A stretch of DNA of 64,000 bases. It comes from DATLWN01 sp964492895. Its GTDB lineage: Bacteria; Pseudomonadota; Zetaproteobacteria; Mariprofundales; Mariprofundaceae. Position numbers and translations under genes: made by a program. Each line of letters opens with the position of its first letter. Position 1 is the first letter of the stretch. The DNA is taken from assembly GCA_964492895.1 (NCBI GenBank), contig CAZBLR010000002.1, positions 93,409-157,408 on the forward strand, read 5' to 3'. Positions 20,840 to 29,419 of this stretch are shown piece after piece. The notes beneath the pieces were generated by a model. It saw only the letters and a program-made list of their open reading frames with translations, did not search any database and was not told where the DNA came from.

Positions 20840-20868
20840 TTGACATTCAATGGGTTGGCGACGATCAT
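20840..20868 (+). promoter_or_regulatory. sigma-70 promoter of the M23 peptidase gene
   Basis: A perfect -35 TTGACA (20840-20845), 17-bp spacer and GATCAT (20863-20868). Transcription would start near 20875, just ahead of AAGGGAG (20878-20884) and the TTG start at 20890, which supports that start choice. Confidence 0.6.
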
Positions 20869-20889
20869 GCCTATGGAAAGGGAGCGCCA

Positions 20890-22212
20890 TTGCCACAGGA
20901 TTTCGCCCATCGCCACGACCCGGACCGGACCCTATGGGAGCCGGGCCGCCCGCCGTCGTCCCGCCGGCGGATGCTGTCGATCCTTTCCGTGACGGGCCTG
21001 TGTGCCGTGGCCGCCATCGCCCTGGTGCTGCTGGGTGGCGGCCAGCAGGTCAGCGCCAATACGTCACCGCTCAAGGAGGAGTGGCTGGCGCCCGAGATGC
21101 CGGGCCCGGCCAGCCTCGGCAAGGAACAACGGGTCACCCTGCGTTCCGGCGACACCGCCATCTCGGCACTGACCGAGCTGGCGCTGCCCGTGCCGGAGAT
21201 TTTCCGTGCCGTGGATGCGGCGCGTTCCGTGTACCCGCTGAAGGATGTCCATGCCGGTCACGTCATGACCCGCGTGGACGATGCCGCCGGCATGCACCTG
21301 TATTACGATATCGACGCCATCCAGCGCCTGCGGCTGCAACGCGGTGCCGACGGGCAATGGCAGGCGTCGATGGAAAGGCGGCCGCTGCGCAGCCGCCTGG
21401 CACAGGCCGATGGGCAGATCGAGGACAGCCTGTTCGGGGCGGCCGAGAAGGCCGGGCTCGACGATACGACGACGATGAACCTGGTCGATATCTTCTCGTG
21501 GGACATCGATTTCGCCCGGGATATCCGGGCGGGCGACAGCTTCCGCGTGCTGTACCAGGAGCATTACGACGCCAAGGGCAGGATGATCGGCTCCACGATC
21601 CTGGCCGCCGAATTCACGAACCAGGGCCGGACCTACCGGGCGGTCAGGTACCAGACGGCCGACGGCCGCTACGATTACTTTACGCCGGACGGCAAGAGCA
21701 TGCGCAAATCCTTTCTGAAGGCGCCGCTGAAATACACGCGCATCTCCTCGCGCTACACCCTGCACCGCATGCACCCGATCCTCGGTTATACGCGGGCCCA
21801 CCGTGGCGTCGATTATGCGGCCCCCATGGGAACGCCGGTGCATGCTGTGGGTGACGGCGTGATTACGTACTGCGGCTGGCGGGGCGGGTACGGACGCTTT
21901 ATCGTGATCCGGCATACCGACGGCGTACATTCGACGGCCTATGCTCATCTGTCCCGTTATGGCCGGGGAATCCACGGCGGCGCGCACGTGCGCCAGGGGC
22001 AGGTGATTGCCTATGTCGGCATGAGCGGGCTGGCCACCGGGCCGCATCTGCATTTCGAATTCCGCGTCCACGGTACGCAGGTCAATCCGCTGACGGTCAA
22101 GCGTACGCCGGCGGACCCGGTGCCTCAGGCGCAGATGGTGGCGTTCCGCAAGGAAACGGCGCCGCTGCTGGCCCGGGTTGAGGTGCCTCAGTCCATGCTG
22201 GCCTGGAACTGA
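20890..22212 (+). CDS. M23 family murein endopeptidase (MepM/YebA-like)
   Basis: Membrane-anchored periplasmic zinc peptidase that cleaves peptidoglycan cross-links. 440 residues, the same length as E. coli MepM. One helix near residues 28-50 follows a basic RRR. A LysM/OapA-like region comes next, then the LytM domain with H304-x3-D308 (HRGVDYAAP) and H386-L-H388 (HLHFEF). TTG 20890 is preferred because AAGGGAG lies 5 nt upstream; ATG 20971 would begin at the membrane helix. All zinc ligands are present, so an active enzyme is expected. Confidence 0.9.
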   Translation: MPQDFAHRHDPDRTLWEPGRPPSSRRRMLSILSVTGLCAVAAIALVLLGGGQQVSANTSPLKEEWLAPEMPGPASLGKEQRVTLRSGDTAISALTELALPVPEIFRAVDAARSVYPLKDVHAGHVMTRVDDAAGMHLYYDIDAIQRLRLQRGADGQWQASMERRPLRSRLAQADGQIEDSLFGAAEKAGLDDTTTMNLVDIFSWDIDFARDIRAGDSFRVLYQEHYDAKGRMIGSTILAAEFTNQGRTYRAVRYQTADGRYDYFTPDGKSMRKSFLKAPLKYTRISSRYTLHRMHPILGYTRAHRGVDYAAPMGTPVHAVGDGVITYCGWRGGYGRFIVIRHTDGVHSTAYAHLSRYGRGIHGGAHVRQGQVIAYVGMSGLATGPHLHFEFRVHGTQVNPLTVKRTPADPVPQAQMVAFRKETAPLLARVEVPQSMLAWN

Positions 22213-22272
22213 GCGCCGATGCCGGATCGGTCCCCGGGACGCATAGACATCAACTGAAATAGGACACCGACA

Positions 22273-23262
22273 ATGACGGGCGACGTGATCGACGATGGAC
22301 AGGCACAGGAATGGCTTGGGCAGGCGCGGAAGGTTCTGGATATCGAAACCGATGCCCTGCGGCTGGTGGGCGAATCCCTGGACATGGCCTTTGTCCGGGC
22401 CGTGGCATGCATCCTGGGCCACAGCGGCCGGCTGGTGGTCTTGGGCATGGGCAAGTCCGGCCTGATCGCCAAGAAGATCGCCGCCACCTTCGCCAGCACC
22501 GGTACCCCCGCCTTCTTCGTGCATGCCGCCGAGGCCAGGCACGGGGATCTGGGCATGATCACCGATCACGATGTGGTGCTCGCGTTGTCCCATAGCGGGG
22601 AAACCGAGGAGGTATCGAGCCTGCTGCCGACGATCAAGCGTCTCGGGGCCTCGCTGATCGCCATCACCGGCAACCCTGCGTCCACGCTCGGGCGTTACGC
22701 CGATATCGTATTGCATGTACCGGTGCACCAGGAGGCCTGTCCGATGAATCTGGCCCCGACCGCCTCGACCACGGCCGCGCTGGCGCTCGGCGATGCCCTG
22801 GCCGTCGTGACCCTGAAGCAGCGCGGCATCGACGAGCGGGACTTCGCCCGCGTGCATCCGGCCGGCAGCCTGGGCCGGCGCCTGATGCGGGTGGCCGATG
22901 TGATGCACAAGGGCGGGGAATTGCCGATGGTGGACCGTCTTGCCAGCCTGCGGGAGGCGATCATGACCATGAGCAGCCACCGGCTCGGCATCGCCGGCGT
23001 GGCGGAGGACGGGCACCTGGCCGGCTGCCTGACCGATGGGGATCTGCGCCGCATCCTGGAGTCCGGGCAAGTGGACCTGGATGTGCCGGTGTCCGGGGTG
23101 ATGCATGCCAAACCGCGTGTGATCGGCGAGGACCGCCTGGCCAGCGAGGCCGTGCGCATGATGGAGGAGTACAAGATCACCGTGCTGTTCGTCGTCGATG
23201 GGGCCGACAAGGTGGTCGGTGCCGTGCACATGCATGATCTGCTGCATGCGGGTGTGGCATGA
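22273..23262 (+). CDS. kdsD: arabinose-5-phosphate isomerase
   Basis: Converts ribulose-5-phosphate to arabinose-5-phosphate, the first step of Kdo synthesis for lipopolysaccharide. 329 residues: a SIS domain at about 40-175 with GMGKSGLIAKK and ALSHSGETEE, then two CBS domains (about 205-325). It heads a run kdsD-kdsC-lptC-lptA-lptB, the standard gammaproteobacterial order. The start overlap with kdsC is ATGA. Confidence 0.96.
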   Translation: MTGDVIDDGQAQEWLGQARKVLDIETDALRLVGESLDMAFVRAVACILGHSGRLVVLGMGKSGLIAKKIAATFASTGTPAFFVHAAEARHGDLGMITDHDVVLALSHSGETEEVSSLLPTIKRLGASLIAITGNPASTLGRYADIVLHVPVHQEACPMNLAPTASTTAALALGDALAVVTLKQRGIDERDFARVHPAGSLGRRLMRVADVMHKGGELPMVDRLASLREAIMTMSSHRLGIAGVAEDGHLAGCLTDGDLRRILESGQVDLDVPVSGVMHAKPRVIGEDRLASEAVRMMEEYKITVLFVVDGADKVVGAVHMHDLLHAGVA

Positions 23263-23828
23263 GTAGCCCCCATGGTGACTTCCCGTTCGCGCTGGCCGAA
23301 GGCGTTCGCCTGCTGGTGCTCGATGTCGACGGGGTGCTGACCCGGGGCACGATCTTTATCGATGACCATGGCGATGAAACGAAGGGCTTCCATGTCCGTG
23401 ACGGCCACGGCATCAAGATGCTGCAGCGTGCCGGCATCGGTGTGGCCATCCTGACCGGGCGTACCTCGGGCGTCGTGGAGCACCGGGCCAGGGATCTCGG
23501 CATCGCGCACGTGGTTCAGGGCAGCCTGCGCAAGTCCGAAGGGCTGGACAGGCTGTGCGCCATGGCCGGCATCCCTCCCGAACTGTGCGCCTACATGGGC
23601 GACGATGTCGTCGACCTGCCGGCGATGCGGCGGTGCAGGCTGGCTCTGGCGCCGCAGGATGCCCACCTTTCCGTGCGGCGCACGGCGCACTGGTGCGCCT
23701 CGTTCGACGGCGGCGCCGGCGCGGTCCGCCAGGCCTGCGAAGGCCTGATCCTGGCGGCAGGGGCCTGGCCCGAGATCGTGGAGGCGGCCTACGGCGTGTC
23801 CCCGGCGGATTGCGGCTGGGTGGTCTGA
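23259..23828 (+). CDS. kdsC: 3-deoxy-D-manno-octulosonate 8-phosphate phosphatase
   Basis: HAD-superfamily phosphatase releasing Kdo from Kdo-8-phosphate; 189 residues. The nucleophile and acid/base are D22 and D24 in LDVDGVLT; TGRTS is motif II, the lysine is in GSLRKSEG, and GDDVVDLPAM holds the Mg ligands. There is no cap domain, as expected for the tetrameric C0 subclass. It overlaps kdsD by 4 bp. Confidence 0.95.
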   Translation: MSSPHGDFPFALAEGVRLLVLDVDGVLTRGTIFIDDHGDETKGFHVRDGHGIKMLQRAGIGVAILTGRTSGVVEHRARDLGIAHVVQGSLRKSEGLDRLCAMAGIPPELCAYMGDDVVDLPAMRRCRLALAPQDAHLSVRRTAHWCASFDGGAGAVRQACEGLILAAGAWPEIVEAAYGVSPADCGWVV

Positions 23829-23846
23829 TTTGCCGCGGCAGCCGCG

Positions 23847-24425
23847 ATGAGCCAGCGTTTCTGGACATGGGTCAAATGGGCAAGCCTCGCGATCTCCGTC
23901 GGCAGCATCGGACTGGCTGTTGCCCTGATGGTATTCAAGGATCACGGCATCCACCTGATGCGCGCCTCCGGGCCGGAAAAGGGCGGGCAGACGCGGGTGG
24001 AGAAGCCACTGATCGTCGAGCGCAAGGGGGATCGTCTGGTGTGGCGACTCAAGGCGGACAAGGCCGAACAGCAGCTGCAGGGAAAACTGCTGTTGACCAG
24101 GCCGGTGCTCGAGATGTTCACCGCCAACAACGAGATGGTGACGGTCTCGGGCGCGCGGGCCCGGTTCGATCCGCTGCGCCGCAATATCGCCTTCGACTCG
24201 CAGGTCAAGGTGGTCTATCGGCATTGGAAGCTGAGCTGTGATTCGCTGGTGTACGTCAGCAGCAAGGACGAGTTGACCGTGCCGGGTTCCTTCGTGGCCA
24301 CCGGCGACAAGCTCGTCGCCAAAGGCAAGGGCCTGCGTGTGCAGCGGGAGACGCAGCAGCTGTGGGTGGATCACGGCATCCGCATCGAGGACCGGGGCTC
24401 AGCGTGGACGGGGGGGCAGCCGTGA
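23847..24425 (+). CDS. lptC: LPS export ABC transporter periplasmic protein LptC
   Basis: Bitopic inner-membrane protein that passes lipopolysaccharide from LptB2FG to LptA. 192 residues, with an N-terminal anchor at about 10-30 and a beta-jellyroll region of repeated strands (LKADKAEQQ, VSGARARFDP, VYVSSKDELTVPG). Sequence similarity in this family is low, but position between kdsC and lptA and the topology make the call firm. Its stop overlaps the lptA GTG (GTGA). Confidence 0.9.
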   Translation: MSQRFWTWVKWASLAISVGSIGLAVALMVFKDHGIHLMRASGPEKGGQTRVEKPLIVERKGDRLVWRLKADKAEQQLQGKLLLTRPVLEMFTANNEMVTVSGARARFDPLRRNIAFDSQVKVVYRHWKLSCDSLVYVSSKDELTVPGSFVATGDKLVAKGKGLRVQRETQQLWVDHGIRIEDRGSAWTGGQP

Positions 24426-24934
24426 TCTGGCGTGGTCTTGGCCTGCTGATGGCCAGCCTGTGGCTTCTGGCCCCGGTGTCGGCATGGGCTGCCGGGGCCC
24501 CGACCACCATCACCGCGGACAGGATGATGGTGCAGCAGTTGAAGCAGACGGCGGTGTTCGAAGGGAAGGTGGCCTTGCATCGGGAGCAGTTCGAGCTGAC
24601 ATGCGACCGCCTGGTGGTCCATTATGATCCGAAGAAGAGCGGGGAGCTGCGCCAGGCCGAGGCCTACGGACATGTCAGGATCAAGCACGATCAGACCAGT
24701 GGCAGCGCCAGGGAGGCCCGATACGATCAGCAGGCGGGGGTCGTGACGCTGATCGGTGATGCCGAGCTCACGGAGCCGGGGCGGACGGTGCGCGGGGAGC
24801 GAATCGTGCACAATCTGAGAAAGCAGTCGACTCAGGTGCAGCAGGGCGACAGCGGCCGGGTGCGCCTGCATATCGATTCCGACAAGGGTGCCGTTGAACC
24901 GGCGCCGGCGCCTTCCAGCGGAGGGAAGCCATGA
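24422..24934 (+). CDS. lptA: LPS periplasmic bridge protein LptA
   Basis: Periplasmic beta-jellyroll protein forming the bridge between LptC and the outer membrane LptD. 170 residues with a signal peptide ending near SAWAAG and the OstA-type core TTITADRMMVQQLKQTAVFE. The GTG at 24422 overlaps the lptC stop; the in-frame ATG at 24362 inside lptC would give no signal peptide. It overlaps lptB by 4 bp. Confidence 0.92.
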   Translation: MIWRGLGLLMASLWLLAPVSAWAAGAPTTITADRMMVQQLKQTAVFEGKVALHREQFELTCDRLVVHYDPKKSGELRQAEAYGHVRIKHDQTSGSAREARYDQQAGVVTLIGDAELTEPGRTVRGERIVHNLRKQSTQVQQGDSGRVRLHIDSDKGAVEPAPAPSSGGKP

Positions 24935-25665
24935 ATGAGACAAGGCATCACCTGTCCTCACGGGAGCTGTGCAAGCGATACCGCGGCAAGCAGGTCGTCC
25001 ATGGCGTGGACCTGGATGTGTACTCCGGTGAATGCGTCGGCCTGCTGGGTCCGAACGGCGCCGGCAAGACCACCAGCTTCTACATGGTATGCGGCCTGGT
25101 GCCGGCCGACGGCGGCGAGGTCAGCCTCGATGGCGAGTCGCTCACCGCATTGCCCATGCATTTGCGTGCCCGGCGCGGTATCGGTTACCTGCCCCAGGAG
25201 GCCAGTATCTTCCGCAAGCTGACGGTGCGCGAGAACCTGATGGCGATCTTCGAGACGCTGGATATCCCGGACATCCAGGTCGAGGAGGAACTGGAGGGCC
25301 TGCTGGTGGAGCTGGGCATCGAGGGCGTGCAGCACCAGAAGGCCTATACCCTGTCCGGCGGCCAACGGCGGCGTACCGAAATCGCGCGTGCCCTGGTGAC
25401 CAAGCCGCGCTTCCTGCTGCTGGACGAGCCCTTCGCCGGCGTCGATCCCATCGCCGTCGAGGACATCCAGGCGATCATCGCCGACCTGCGGTCCAAGGGC
25501 ATCGGTATCCTGATTACGGATCACAATGTGCGCGACACGCTGTCGATCTGTGATCGCGCCTACCTGATGAGTGCCGGCGAGATTCTGGTGCACGGTACGC
25601 CGGAGGAGATCACGCAGCATCCGGATGCCCGGCGCCTGTATTTCGGCGAACGCTTCAATATGTAA
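24931..25665 (+). CDS. lptB: LPS export ABC transporter ATPase LptB
   Basis: Cytoplasmic ATPase powering LPS extraction with LptF and LptG, which are not in the window. 244 residues: Walker A GPNGAGKTT (40-48), signature LSGGQRRR, Walker B FLLLDEPFAGVDP, and switch histidine in ITDHNVRDT. The PFAGVDP and LITDHNVR segments are diagnostic for LptB among ABC ATPases. In many relatives rpoN and hpf follow lptB; here ubiX follows. Confidence 0.97.
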   Translation: MNETRHHLSSRELCKRYRGKQVVHGVDLDVYSGECVGLLGPNGAGKTTSFYMVCGLVPADGGEVSLDGESLTALPMHLRARRGIGYLPQEASIFRKLTVRENLMAIFETLDIPDIQVEEELEGLLVELGIEGVQHQKAYTLSGGQRRRTEIARALVTKPRFLLLDEPFAGVDPIAVEDIQAIIADLRSKGIGILITDHNVRDTLSICDRAYLMSAGEILVHGTPEEITQHPDARRLYFGERFNM

Positions 25666-25668
25666 CTG

Positions 25669-26328
25669 GTGGGCTTTGACGCCGACCAGGAAAAAGGTTC
25701 CAATGCATCTGTGGATTTGTTCGAAGATCAGCTGACCCTGGCCATGACCGGCGCCTCCGGGGCCGCCTACGGCCTGCGCCTGATCCAGCGCCTGGCCATG
25801 ATGCCCGGGGCGCTGCGCCTGCACGTGCTGATCTCGGATGCCGCCCGGGTCGTGCTCGACCAGGAACAGGACCTGCTGCTGCCGGAGGATCCCGAGCGCA
25901 TGGGCGCGGCGCTGGCCGGGCATCTGGGGATCGGTGAGGAAGGTCTGAGCTGCTACGCCCTGAACGACTGGTTCTCCCCCTGTGCCTCCGGTTCGGCCGG
26001 CATTCGCCATATGGTCGTCGTCCCCTGCTCCATGGGCACGCTGTCGCGCATCGCGACCGGCACCTCCGACAACCTGATCGAGCGTGCCGCCGACGTGATC
26101 CTGAAGGAGCGGGGACAGCTGATTCTGGTGCCGAGGGAGACCCCGTTGTCGAGCATCCATCTCGAGCACATGCTGTCGCTGTCGCGCTTGGGCACGCACA
26201 TCATTCCCGCCATGCCCGGCTTCTACCATCGCCCCCAGAGTGTCGATGACCTGGTCGATTTCGTCGTGGACCGCATCATCGACCACCTCGGCATATCGGA
26301 CGGAAGGATTCGCCGATGGGGCGAGTGA
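25669..26328 (+). CDS. ubiX: flavin prenyltransferase UbiX
   Basis: Makes prenylated FMN, the cofactor of the decarboxylase UbiD in ubiquinone synthesis. About 219 residues. TMGASGA-like binding is seen as MTGASGAAYGLRL, with VVPCSMGTLSRIATGTSDNLIERAADV and the LVPRETPLSSIHLEHM motif. The start is uncertain: GTG 25669 directly follows lptB, while GTG 25711 or TTG 25717 would remove a charged 14-16-residue extension not usual for the family. A distant AGGAAAAAGG at 25688-25697 slightly favours the later starts. Confidence 0.93.
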   Translation: MGFDADQEKGSNASVDLFEDQLTLAMTGASGAAYGLRLIQRLAMMPGALRLHVLISDAARVVLDQEQDLLLPEDPERMGAALAGHLGIGEEGLSCYALNDWFSPCASGSAGIRHMVVVPCSMGTLSRIATGTSDNLIERAADVILKERGQLILVPRETPLSSIHLEHMLSLSRLGTHIIPAMPGFYHRPQSVDDLVDFVVDRIIDHLGISDGRIRRWGE

Positions 26329-26909
26329 TCGCGGTCGGCCTGCTGGTCGTTCTGTCGGGCTGCACGGCCTTGGCGACGGTCGCGGCCATCCCGGGTGTGG
26401 TTGTCGATGGCGTGGTCGACATATTCCATGGCCAGGAGCGGAGCCTGCCGGTGGACATGCGTACCGCCCTGGTGGCTGTGCAGAAGGGCCTGCGCGCGAC
26501 ACGCCTGGACGTCGATGTGCTGGAGCCCGTGAAGGGCGGCTATGCCGTCGGATTCGGCAACGAAAAGCTCGATGGGACGTTGCGCTTGACGCCGCAAACG
26601 CCGATGCTAACTACCATGAACATCAAGGTGCGTCACGGCATCAGCCGCGAGAAATCGGTGGAGAAGACGTTGATGGACGAAATCCAGGATGCCTCCGCCC
26701 ATGTGTCCAAGTGGCAGTACTTTGATTACAGGGGCTACGGCGAGATCCGCGCCAAACCGGACAAGGCGTCCAAGCGCCTCGGATGGTATCGGCTCCAGGC
26801 CAAGCTGGAGATCGGGGCATCGCGGCAGAAGGGGTGGGTGACCATCAAGATGCCCAATGGCGACAAGGGGTTCCTGGAAGGCGCCCTGCCGTCGAGCGCC
26901 AGCAATTAA
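26316..26909 (+). CDS. putative outer- or inner-membrane lipoprotein with SH3-like C-terminus
   Basis: 197 residues, unknown function. A lipobox LSGC ends at about Cys16, so cleavage and lipidation are expected. The middle part (about 45-135: ALVAVQKGLRATRLDVDVLE and similar) resembles DUF3568-type lipoprotein domains. The C-terminal 60 residues (YGEIRAKPDKASKRLGWYRL to KMPNGDKGFLEGALP) look like a bacterial SH3 domain. It overlaps the ubiX end by 13 bp and precedes ubiK by 18 bp. Confidence 0.7.
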   Translation: MGRVIAVGLLVVLSGCTALATVAAIPGVVVDGVVDIFHGQERSLPVDMRTALVAVQKGLRATRLDVDVLEPVKGGYAVGFGNEKLDGTLRLTPQTPMLTTMNIKVRHGISREKSVEKTLMDEIQDASAHVSKWQYFDYRGYGEIRAKPDKASKRLGWYRLQAKLEIGASRQKGWVTIKMPNGDKGFLEGALPSSASN

Positions 26910-26927
26910 CAGGAATCGGAGGCGGGT

Positions 26928-27191
26928 ATGGCTGTGGATCAGGCAATTCTGGATGACATCGCCGGCAAGATCGCCGGCGGACTGCGGATGCTCGGGGGGG
27001 TCCGCCAGGAAGCGGAGTCCCAGGTGCGCGCGGTGGTGGAAGGGGCCTTTGCGCATTTCGATGTGGTGACGAACGAGCGCATGCAGGTGCAGGAGGCCCT
27101 GCTGGCCAAGGCCCGCGAGGACATGGCCGCGCTCGAGTCCCGGATCAAGGCGCTCGAGGCCAAGCTCAAGGATCTCGAGTCCGGCGGCTAA
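26928..27191 (+). CDS. ubiK: ubiquinone biosynthesis accessory factor UbiK
   Basis: Small helical BMFP/YqiC-family protein of 87 residues that assists ubiquinone-biosynthesis complexes and binds lipid. The C-terminal half (MQVQEALLAKAREDMAALES and on) is a coiled coil, as in the trimeric family. A ribosome site GGAGGCGGGT precedes the ATG. Its position just before comM/yifB is the usual one in many proteobacteria; ubiX close by suits a quinone role. Confidence 0.9.
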   Translation: MAVDQAILDDIAGKIAGGLRMLGGVRQEAESQVRAVVEGAFAHFDVVTNERMQVQEALLAKAREDMAALESRIKALEAKLKDLESGG

Positions 27192-27194
27192 GGG

Positions 27195-28709
27195 ATGCTG
27201 TCGCGCCTCCTCTCTGCCTCGCTGCGCGGATTGGAAGCCGAGGCGGTGGATGTCGAGGTCGACCTTTCCCGCGGACTGCCCAGCTGGAACATGGTGGGTC
27301 TGCCGGATGCCGCGGTGCGCGAGGCGCGGGACCGGGTGCGTGCCGCCCTGCTGAACGGCGGCTTCGAATTTCCGCTGCGCCATATCACCGTCAATCTGGC
27401 CCCCGCCGACCGGCGCAAGGATGGTTCGCATTTCGACCTGCCGGTCGCCGTCGGGCTGCTGCTGGCATCCGGCCAGTTGTCTCCACCGGAACATGCATCG
27501 ATGCCGCTGCTCGTCGGGGAGCTGGCGCTGGATGGACGGCTCAACGCCGTGGCCGGGGTGTTGCCGCTGGCGCTGTTCGCGCGCCAGCAGGGGGTGGAGG
27601 CGATCGTGGTGCCGGCGGACAATGCCGCCGAGGCCTCGGCGGTGGATGGCCTGACCGTCTATGCGGCGCCTCATCTGCTGGATGTGGTCCGCCACCTGTC
27701 GGGCAGGGACACGCTGCCGCGCTTTACCCCGCCGACCGAGGGCGAATCCGCCCGAGTGACCCTGCCCGACCTGGCGGACATCCGCGGGCAGCATCAGGCG
27801 CGCCGGGCGTTGGAAATCGCTGCGGCCGGCGGGCATCACCTGCTGTTGATCGGATCTCCCGGCGTGGGCAAGAGCATGCTGGCCAGCCGCCTGCCCGGGA
27901 TCCTGCCGCCATTGACGCCAGCGCAACGGCTCGAGGTGGCCCGCATCTACAGCGTGGCCGGGGAGAGCGGGCGCACGCCGGTGTCGTCGGCGCCGCCGTT
28001 CCGGGCCCCGCACCACTCGGCCTCCGATGTGGCCATCATCGGCGGCGGCAGCATCCCGAGGCCGGGCGAGATCTCCAAGGCCACGCACGGCGTGCTGTTC
28101 CTGGACGAGCTGGCCGAGCACAAGCGGCAGGTGCTGGACATGCTGCGCCAGCCGCTGGAGGAAGGTCACGTGTGCATCGCGCGCGCCGCCGACACCGTGG
28201 TGTTTCCGGCCCGCTTCCAGCTGGTGGCGGCCATGAACCCGTGCGTGTGCGGCTACCTCGGGCATCCGACGCGCCCCTGCCGCTGTTCGGCATCGCAGAT
28301 CCGCCAGTACATGCGTCGCATCTCCGGCCCCCTGCTGGATCGTTTCGACCTGCGCGTGCACGTGCCGCCGGTGGAACATGACGAGCTGGCGCGCATGCAC
28401 CCCGGCGAGGCCAGCGCGGCCGTGGCCGAGCGCGTGAGCTCGGCCAGGCAGCGCCAATACGCGCGCCTGGGAGAGGGCCGGGTCAACGCCCATATGGGAA
28501 GCCGGGAGGTGGAACAGCTGGCCAGGCCGGATGCGGATGGACTCAAGCTGCTGGAGGCGGCGATGCGGCGCTTCTCGCTGTCGGCGCGCAGCTATCATCG
28601 CATCCTGAAGGTCGCGCGCACCATTGCCGATCTCGAGGGGGCACAGCATGTCGGCAGCGCCCAGGTGGCGGAGGCCCTGCAGTATCGCGGTGATGAAGGC
28701 CGGGACTGA
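27195..28709 (+). CDS. comM: YifB/ComM family Mg-chelatase-like AAA+ ATPase
   Basis: Hexameric helicase that aids branch migration during natural transformation. 504 residues: an N-terminal ChlI-like domain (about 1-170), AAA+ core with Walker A GSPGVGKS (220-227), Walker B in VLFLDELAE, and the zinc-like CVCGYLGHPTRPCRCS segment, then a C-terminal helical region with ARSYHRILKVARTIADL. It is complete. With dprA and the pilus locus it adds to a competence gene set. Confidence 0.95.
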   Translation: MLSRLLSASLRGLEAEAVDVEVDLSRGLPSWNMVGLPDAAVREARDRVRAALLNGGFEFPLRHITVNLAPADRRKDGSHFDLPVAVGLLLASGQLSPPEHASMPLLVGELALDGRLNAVAGVLPLALFARQQGVEAIVVPADNAAEASAVDGLTVYAAPHLLDVVRHLSGRDTLPRFTPPTEGESARVTLPDLADIRGQHQARRALEIAAAGGHHLLLIGSPGVGKSMLASRLPGILPPLTPAQRLEVARIYSVAGESGRTPVSSAPPFRAPHHSASDVAIIGGGSIPRPGEISKATHGVLFLDELAEHKRQVLDMLRQPLEEGHVCIARAADTVVFPARFQLVAAMNPCVCGYLGHPTRPCRCSASQIRQYMRRISGPLLDRFDLRVHVPPVEHDELARMHPGEASAAVAERVSSARQRQYARLGEGRVNAHMGSREVEQLARPDADGLKLLEAAMRRFSLSARSYHRILKVARTIADLEGAQHVGSAQVAEALQYRGDEGRD

Positions 28710-28724
28710 CAAAACGCGTCAGTC
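28704..28724 (+). repeat. 7-bp hairpin at the comM stop codon
   Basis: GACTGAC (28704-28710) and GTCAGTC (28718-28724) form a perfect stem around the loop AAAACGC; the stem contains the comM stop codon. There is no immediate T-run (a TTTT comes 13 bases later), so it may be a weak terminator or an mRNA-stabilising hairpin. Confidence 0.4.
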
Positions 28725-28795
28725 GTCGATGCCGCATTTTGTAGCCGGAAAGCGGGGTGTGGCGGTTATTGCTTGGTGAGCTGGCGCACATGTTT

Positions 28796-28810
28796 TGGCA
28801 TGGCTCTTGC
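28796..28810 (+). promoter_or_regulatory. sigma-54 promoter of the major pilin gene
   Basis: TGGCATGGCTCTTGC has the GG-N10-GC arrangement with the -24 TGGCA and -12 TTGC elements of RpoN promoters. The predicted start near 28822 leaves a leader of about 50 nt before the pilin ATG. Pilin genes in Pseudomonas and many relatives use RpoN with PilS/PilR; those genes are not in this window. Confidence 0.82.
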
Positions 28811-28870
28811 GTACCTTCCGGGCCCGTGCCCCGCGCAAGTGGGGCGAAAACGATTTTTGGAGGCTATCCC

Positions 28871-29335
28871 ATGTTGAGCAAACTGAATGCAATGAAGCTG
28901 CAGAAGGGCTTCACCCTGATCGAGCTGATGATCGTCGTGGCGATCATCGGCATTCTCGCGGCCATCGCGATTCCGCAGTTCGCTGCCTATCGCGTTCGTG
29001 CCTACAACGCAGCGGCCGAGTCCGATCTGCACACCGCCCAGACCACCTTCGAGGTGTTCTTCAACGACAACAGCAAGTATCCGGATGCGGTTAATCCTGC
29101 GACCGGTGCCCTGACGCTGTCGGCCACGTCGGCCACCAGTGCCTCGCTGAACACCTCCTCGAACGACTACTTCGCTTCGAAGGCAGGTACGAGCAACCAG
29201 ACCTATGGTGCCGCGACGAAGCATACGTCCGGTGACAAGGTCTATTCGGTCACCAGCGCCACGCCGAGCATGTCCAACGCTACCGGCACCAAGGGTACCC
29301 AGCTGGCTGCCGGCGACATCCCGGCAGCTCCGTAA
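28871..29335 (+). CDS. pilA: type IV major pilin
   Basis: Type IVa prepilin of 154 residues. The leader is 13 residues with the PilD cleavage site KG|FTLIE, Glu at +5 of the mature protein, and the hydrophobic helix LMIVVAIIGILAAIAIPQF. TGGAGG lies 7 nt before the ATG at 28871. Residues 78-98 are very rich in Ser, Thr and Ala, an attractive target for O-glycosylation by the PglL-type enzyme downstream. There are no cysteines, so the usual C-terminal disulfide loop is absent. A terminator follows, consistent with strong single-gene transcription. Confidence 0.93.
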   Translation: MLSKLNAMKLQKGFTLIELMIVVAIIGILAAIAIPQFAAYRVRAYNAAAESDLHTAQTTFEVFFNDNSKYPDAVNPATGALTLSATSATSASLNTSSNDYFASKAGTSNQTYGAATKHTSGDKVYSVTSATPSMSNATGTKGTQLAAGDIPAAP

Positions 29336-29360
29336 GTTACGGGCCGACGGTACGCATGAA

Positions 29361-29393
29361 GAGGGTCGCCTACGGGCGGCCCTCTTTGATTTT
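29361..29393 (+). terminator. rho-independent terminator after pilA
   Basis: Stem GAGGGTCGCC (29361-29370) with GGCGGCCCTC (29375-29384; one G-T pair), loop TACG, then TTTGATTTT. It separates pilA from the ABC transporter genes. Confidence 0.85.
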
Positions 29394-29413
29394 ATCGGTC
29401 GCATGCACATAAT
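29386..29413 (+). promoter_or_regulatory. possible sigma-70 promoter of the pilus-locus ABC operon
   Basis: TTGATT (29386-29391), 16-bp spacer and CATAAT (29408-29413). A start about 7 nt downstream would coincide with the ATG at 29420, and no ribosome site precedes that ATG, so the mRNA could be leaderless. The -35 overlaps the pilA terminator tail. Confidence 0.35.
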
Positions 29414-29419
29414 CCTGCC

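Noticed and set aside
21064..23247. 727-codon minus-strand frame opposite the M23 peptidase and kdsD
   Set aside because: Shadow of two well-supported genes; no family signal.
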